A stretch of DNA of 43,898 bases from an uncultured Synechococcus sp. (lineage in GTDB: Bacteria > Cyanobacteriota > Cyanobacteriia > Phormidesmidales > Phormidesmidaceae): the NCBI GenBank assembly GCA_937911865.1, contig CALDSK010000246.1, forward strand, positions 1 to 43,898, read 5' to 3'. The stretch's first letter is position 1; every line of letters begins with the position of its first letter. The notes under the pieces were generated by a model. It saw only the letters and a program-made list of their open reading frames with translations. It was not told where the DNA came from and did not search any database. The translations under genes were made by a program, and so were the position numbers. This document shows positions 40,998 through 43,898 of this stretch, piece after piece.

Positions 40998-41025
40998 AGT
41001 TGTAAGAGAAAAGTTGTAAGAGAAA
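40998..41025. repeat. Perfect 14-bp tandem duplication upstream of the DICT gene
   Basis: AGTTGTAAGAGAAA occurs twice back to back (40998-41011 and 41012-41025), about 18 bp before the DICT gene start on its coding strand. Confidence 0.92.
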
Positions 41026-41056
41026 TAAAAAGATGACCGAAAACTAAACCTAATGT

Positions 41057-42667
41057 CTACGATGATACATCAGCTAAGACACGGGTTGCTGGTTTAACAG
41101 GAGCGCTTAAGGCCTCCGAGAGAGGTGCCTTACCTAGCCGAGCTTCTAGAATTGCCATCACTTCTCGGCCAAAGTCATTCGGGTTAGTGCGCATTGCTTC
41201 AAGGCACACATCCCCAAAGAACTCACCTAACTTACCGGGATTCCATAACAATTTCAGTGCCACCCAGGGCAGATAAATCGCCAGCGGGTTATAGCCCCGC
41301 TTCAAGATGTTGTGTTTAAAGGCATATTCCTCTAGGTGCGTGTGGGGCTGTAAACCAATAAAGAAAATCGCTGGCTCTACCTTATCTACCCCAAAAATTG
41401 CCTCTAGCTCTCGGTGGTACGCAATGGTTTGCCGAATGGTTTCATCGCACTCATCAATGACGTTGAACGAGTAGTTCACCGATACAAAATCATCGAATCC
41501 AGCAGCTTTAAGGTCGCGGCAGTTCTGGAGCACAGTCTTCAGGTTGTAGCCCATTCGCATTTTGCGCACCAGCTCTTGTGAACCGCTGGTAATGCCAATT
41601 TCGAAATAGTTCATGCCAGTCGCCACCATCAGCTCGCACAGGCGCGGGGTCAGATTATCTGCCCGAATATACGCCGCCCAGTTGATATCAGTCATGCCAG
41701 AGGCCTGAATTTTCTCCAGCAGCTCAATCGCATCGTCGATGTAGCGCTTAGCCGGAATAAATTGCGCATCGGTAAACCAGAACTTGCGAATCCCCCGGTC
41801 ATACAGCTGACGCATTTCTTTGACGACTTCATCAGCAGGGTTAATGCGGACCTGCTTACCTTCTACAACGGTATATACGCAATAGCAGCAGTTATGCGGA
41901 CAGCCGCGCTTAGTCTGCACTCCAATATAGAAGTCCTGCTCTTGCAGATAGTATTCAAACTCAGGCCACATTGCCTGAATGTAGTCGTAGTCGCAAGCTG
42001 ACTTTTCAATCGGTACGGGCTGCTCGTGGATCAACCGTTCTCTGGGCTGTTCGCCAACGACATAGCAGCGTTCGCTACTAAAGTCTTCACCGCGCAGCAG
42101 CTTCTCCATTAGCGTTTCGCCTTCACCTACCGAGACAATTGCCCCATCTGGCAGCATCTGTGGCATCTGCTCATAAAATACGCTCACCGCACCGCCACCA
42201 ACCACCACTTTGGCATCGGGCTGATATCTTCTCGCTCGTTTCAAGCCGCGCTTTACTAGCTTTTCGTTGCGCCGCAGCTCTGCAAGGTAAGTCGCTGTCA
42301 TCCGCGCACCGCCCACAGCCCCTCGCAGCCGGACAAGCGGATTGGGCGCGTAAGCAAATTCAAACGCATTTTGCAGCGGGTTACCGCCCCGCCCGCCGAC
42401 AGGCGCATAAATTTGAATGTCCCGCCAAGAGAAAACCAGAACGGTTGGCTGAAAGCTATCAATGCGAGCATCCAACACAGCCGTAAAATCAAGTGGGGGG
42501 ACCGTCCCCATATCAAAAATTTGCTGCTCTACATCCGGGAAGCACTTGTGCACGTGGTCAGCGAGGTACACCACGCCAATCGGGAAAATTGGATTGCACG
42601 GAAGACGAACATAAAGAACGCGTTGACCAAGGCTCTCTTTAGCAAAATCACTCGCAAAATCATTCAT
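41057..42667 (-). CDS. B12-binding-type radical SAM protein (cyanobacterial high-light acclimation group)
   Basis: This enzyme has 536 residues from ATG 42667 (MNDFASDFAKESLGQRVLYVRLPCNPIFPIGVVYLAD). The N-terminal Rossmann-like region resembles cobalamin-binding domains, with VVVGGGAVSVFYEQ and VSVGEGET. The radical SAM cluster motif is RGCPHNCCYC (CxxxCxxC), followed by a FTDAQFIPAKRYIDDAIELLEK region. It resembles a lineage annotated in cyanobacteria as photosystem II high-light acclimation radical SAM protein; the exact reaction is unknown to me. The N-terminus contains a 12-bp tandem duplication (42642-42665), visible as DFASDFA. The upstream frame to 42721 is not needed. Confidence 0.87.
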   Translation of the reverse strand: MNDFASDFAKESLGQRVLYVRLPCNPIFPIGVVYLADHVHKCFPDVEQQIFDMGTVPPLDFTAVLDARIDSFQPTVLVFSWRDIQIYAPVGGRGGNPLQNAFEFAYAPNPLVRLRGAVGGARMTATYLAELRRNEKLVKRGLKRARRYQPDAKVVVGGGAVSVFYEQMPQMLPDGAIVSVGEGETLMEKLLRGEDFSSERCYVVGEQPRERLIHEQPVPIEKSACDYDYIQAMWPEFEYYLQEQDFYIGVQTKRGCPHNCCYCVYTVVEGKQVRINPADEVVKEMRQLYDRGIRKFWFTDAQFIPAKRYIDDAIELLEKIQASGMTDINWAAYIRADNLTPRLCELMVATGMNYFEIGITSGSQELVRKMRMGYNLKTVLQNCRDLKAAGFDDFVSVNYSFNVIDECDETIRQTIAYHRELEAIFGVDKVEPAIFFIGLQPHTHLEEYAFKHNILKRGYNPLAIYLPWVALKLLWNPGKLGEFFGDVCLEAMRTNPNDFGREVMAILEARLGKAPLSEALSAPVKPATRVLADVSS

Positions 42668-43319
42668 AGCGTGAAGGCGATGGAAGCAGGGGTCAAAAAA
42701 CAGCGCAAGAAGGTCGCTCAAAAGTTGTTAAGAGCGCTCTCAGGTTTTTCATATATCTTTACGATAGCACTGACAACACAGAGCGTCCTCGCTAAATCAA
42801 CGTTTCTGCAAAGAATTTAGGCTGTGTTTAATATAGAGAACTTCAACCCACTGCACCGGTTCGTATGGTTCAGTTAGCTGGGCTACTAAAAGCGCAAATT
42901 TTTATGACGCTTTATAGCTTTATGTAGCAATAGTTTTCTGAAAACGTTCAAAAATAGCCACTATTGACAGAGGCCAATGAATGCTCATGAGGATAATAAT
43001 GAGAATCCGAATCAATCAGAACCATCTTCTAAGCCACTGGGTAGTAAGTGCGTAAGTCTGACACTAGGATCTGACATTAATGATCTGACATTAAAGTGTG
43101 TGCGTGCTAAGTTACTGAGCTAACGAGATGGCCTTGCTGTGTGGCGGCGCGCCGTACCCCACAGCGATCTCGCAGTGAAAGCCTGAATGTGTGGCGATCC
43201 CCACAATGGTTAAGCTTGGTAGTCGTTTTTACAGTCGTCCACTTTTTCAAGTGTTAGCCTCGCAGTATCAGCTCTTTTAACAATCCAGTCTCACAGACCG
43301 TTTCTTCTCGTCCTAAACC
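42668..43319. other. Intergenic region between divergent genes, with tandem repeat and paired hairpins
   Basis: The region separates the radical SAM gene from DUF1830. ATCTGACATTAA occurs twice with 14-bp spacing (43069-43080 and 43083-43094). Two similar hairpins follow. GCTGTG-t-GG-CGG with loop CGCG and its 3' arm lies at 43136-43165; a shorter TGTGG/CCACA stem lies at 43190-43205. Both read TGTGTGGCG followed by CCCCACA. They would lie in the 5' leader of DUF1830 if transcription starts upstream of 43136. No coding frame is supportable. Confidence 0.6.
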
Positions 43320-43676
43320 ATGGCTCAAATTTTAGATCCCCTACCGTCTGAAGATCCCGCCGATGTTGTTCTGTGCTGCTATGTGAATGTCACGAGCAAA
43401 ATTCAAATTGCACGGATTACGAATATTGCAGACTGGTACTTTGAGCGGGTTGTCTTCCCCGGTCAGCGTTTACTGTTCGAGACGCCACCGGCCGCTAATT
43501 TAGAAATTCATACCGGCATGATGGCCAGTGCTATTCTTTCAGACACGATTCCTTGCAATCGCCTTGCTATTGACAGCAACGGTAACCAGCGCTCATCCGA
43601 ACCAGTAGGCAGCCGCGCAGGGTCAGCGGGCACTGAGGGCGGCGGTGCGATCGCCACTGCTGTTGCCTCCGACTAA
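43320..43676 (+). CDS. DUF1830 protein
   Basis: This is a 118-residue protein. Residues about 5-80 carry the whole cyanobacterial DUF1830 signature: ILDPLPSEDPADVVLCCYVNVTSKIQIARITN, WYFERVVFPGQRLLFE and LEIHTGMMASAILSDTIPC. The final 35 residues are Gly/Ala/Ser-rich and probably disordered. The family is nearly restricted to cyanobacteria and has no established function. It diverges from the radical SAM gene, which is also linked to photosynthetic acclimation, so a related role is possible. Nothing supportable was seen in the remaining 220 bp to the edge. Confidence 0.93.
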   Translation: MAQILDPLPSEDPADVVLCCYVNVTSKIQIARITNIADWYFERVVFPGQRLLFETPPAANLEIHTGMMASAILSDTIPCNRLAIDSNGNQRSSEPVGSRAGSAGTEGGGAIATAVASD

Positions 43677-43898
43677 CTATCTACTAGCTGTCTATACGCA
43701 TACCTTTTTCCTTGACGCTGGCGACGACACTACGTCCCTTCAGACACTATGCTCCTTCAATCGCTCAGCGAAGAGCCAAATACAGCCCAAATACAGAAAG
43801 CTGAATATAGATGAAATCTATACAATCCATATAGAGGAAGACCCAAGCTGTCAACAAAAGTGATCATGGTGAACGGAGATTTTAACGCAAAAGTAGGA

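Noticed and set aside
1..43898. CRISPR array or intact transposon
   Set aside because: No regularly spaced long repeats with unique spacers and no transposase motif were seen. The tandem repeats are short, contiguous and local.

Overview
The window looks like a cyanobacterial chromosome. The HIP1 octamer GCGATCGC recurs throughout, and several genes belong to families largely restricted to cyanobacteria: DUF1830, a DICT-domain protein, a B12-type radical SAM protein of the high-light acclimation kind, and two small 'LHxLGxAExxDWS' proteins. GTA-N8-TAC boxes typical of the nitrogen regulator NtcA lie in front of nitrogen genes. No rRNA, CRISPR array or complete insertion sequence was seen.

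Layout. 1-4.5 kb: the start of a phosphoglucomutase/phosphomannomutase, tRNA-Pro(CGG), a fragment of a cysteine desulfurase (NifS/IscS/DndA superfamily), an XRE-HTH plus HNH-nuclease gene with its own palindromic operator, and two small conserved cyanobacterial genes. 4.5-16.3 kb and 18-35.9 kb: a large amine/nitrogen utilisation island headed by a GntR/UTRA regulator. It contains a membrane di-iron desaturase/hydroxylase, a homoserine-acetyltransferase-like hydrolase, aldehyde and iron-alcohol dehydrogenases, three glutamine-synthetase-like gamma-glutamyl ligases, a Tat-exported flavin amine oxidase with an exported RidA, a class I glutamine-amidotransferase-type hydrolase, an AGCS symporter, a LysE exporter, a solute-binding protein, a PhyH dioxygenase, an acyl-CoA-dehydrogenase-like protein, a copper amine oxidase, a DUF1989-GcvT fusion, an Amt transporter, a short-chain dehydrogenase, a TauE/SafE permease and a class III aminotransferase. 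16.4-17.9 kb: a toxin/immunity-like patch (nonsense-mutated small gene, DUF6883, DUF4926, a gene remnant) and a universal stress protein. 36-43.9 kb: hairpin-rich intergenic DNA, a second copy of the small family, a recQ gene broken by one stop codon, a pentapeptide-repeat protein, a DICT/HD-GYP-like protein, the radical SAM protein and DUF1830.

How it may work together. Read as a pathway, amines (or N-methylated or amino-alcohol compounds) would be imported or oxidised outside the cytoplasm, gamma-glutamylated by the ligases, oxidised to aldehydes and acids, released by the amidotransferase-like hydrolase, and passed to the aminotransferase. Ammonium and C1 units would be captured by Amt and the GcvT-type protein. 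This resembles the Puu (putrescine), Ipu (isopropylamine) and methylamine gamma-glutamyl routes, but the combination is unusual and the substrate is not identifiable from sequence.

The strongest non-coding signal is a 16-bp operator-like palindrome, ACTTGTTATAACAAGT and variants, found at four promoter regions of the island. One lies beside the GntR gene. This points to one dedicated regulon. Separately, NtcA-type boxes precede amt and the aminotransferase, and lie between the first ligase and the flavin oxidase. A second recurrent signal is 10-15 bp tandem duplication at gene ends and starts, in at least six cases running across a stop codon.
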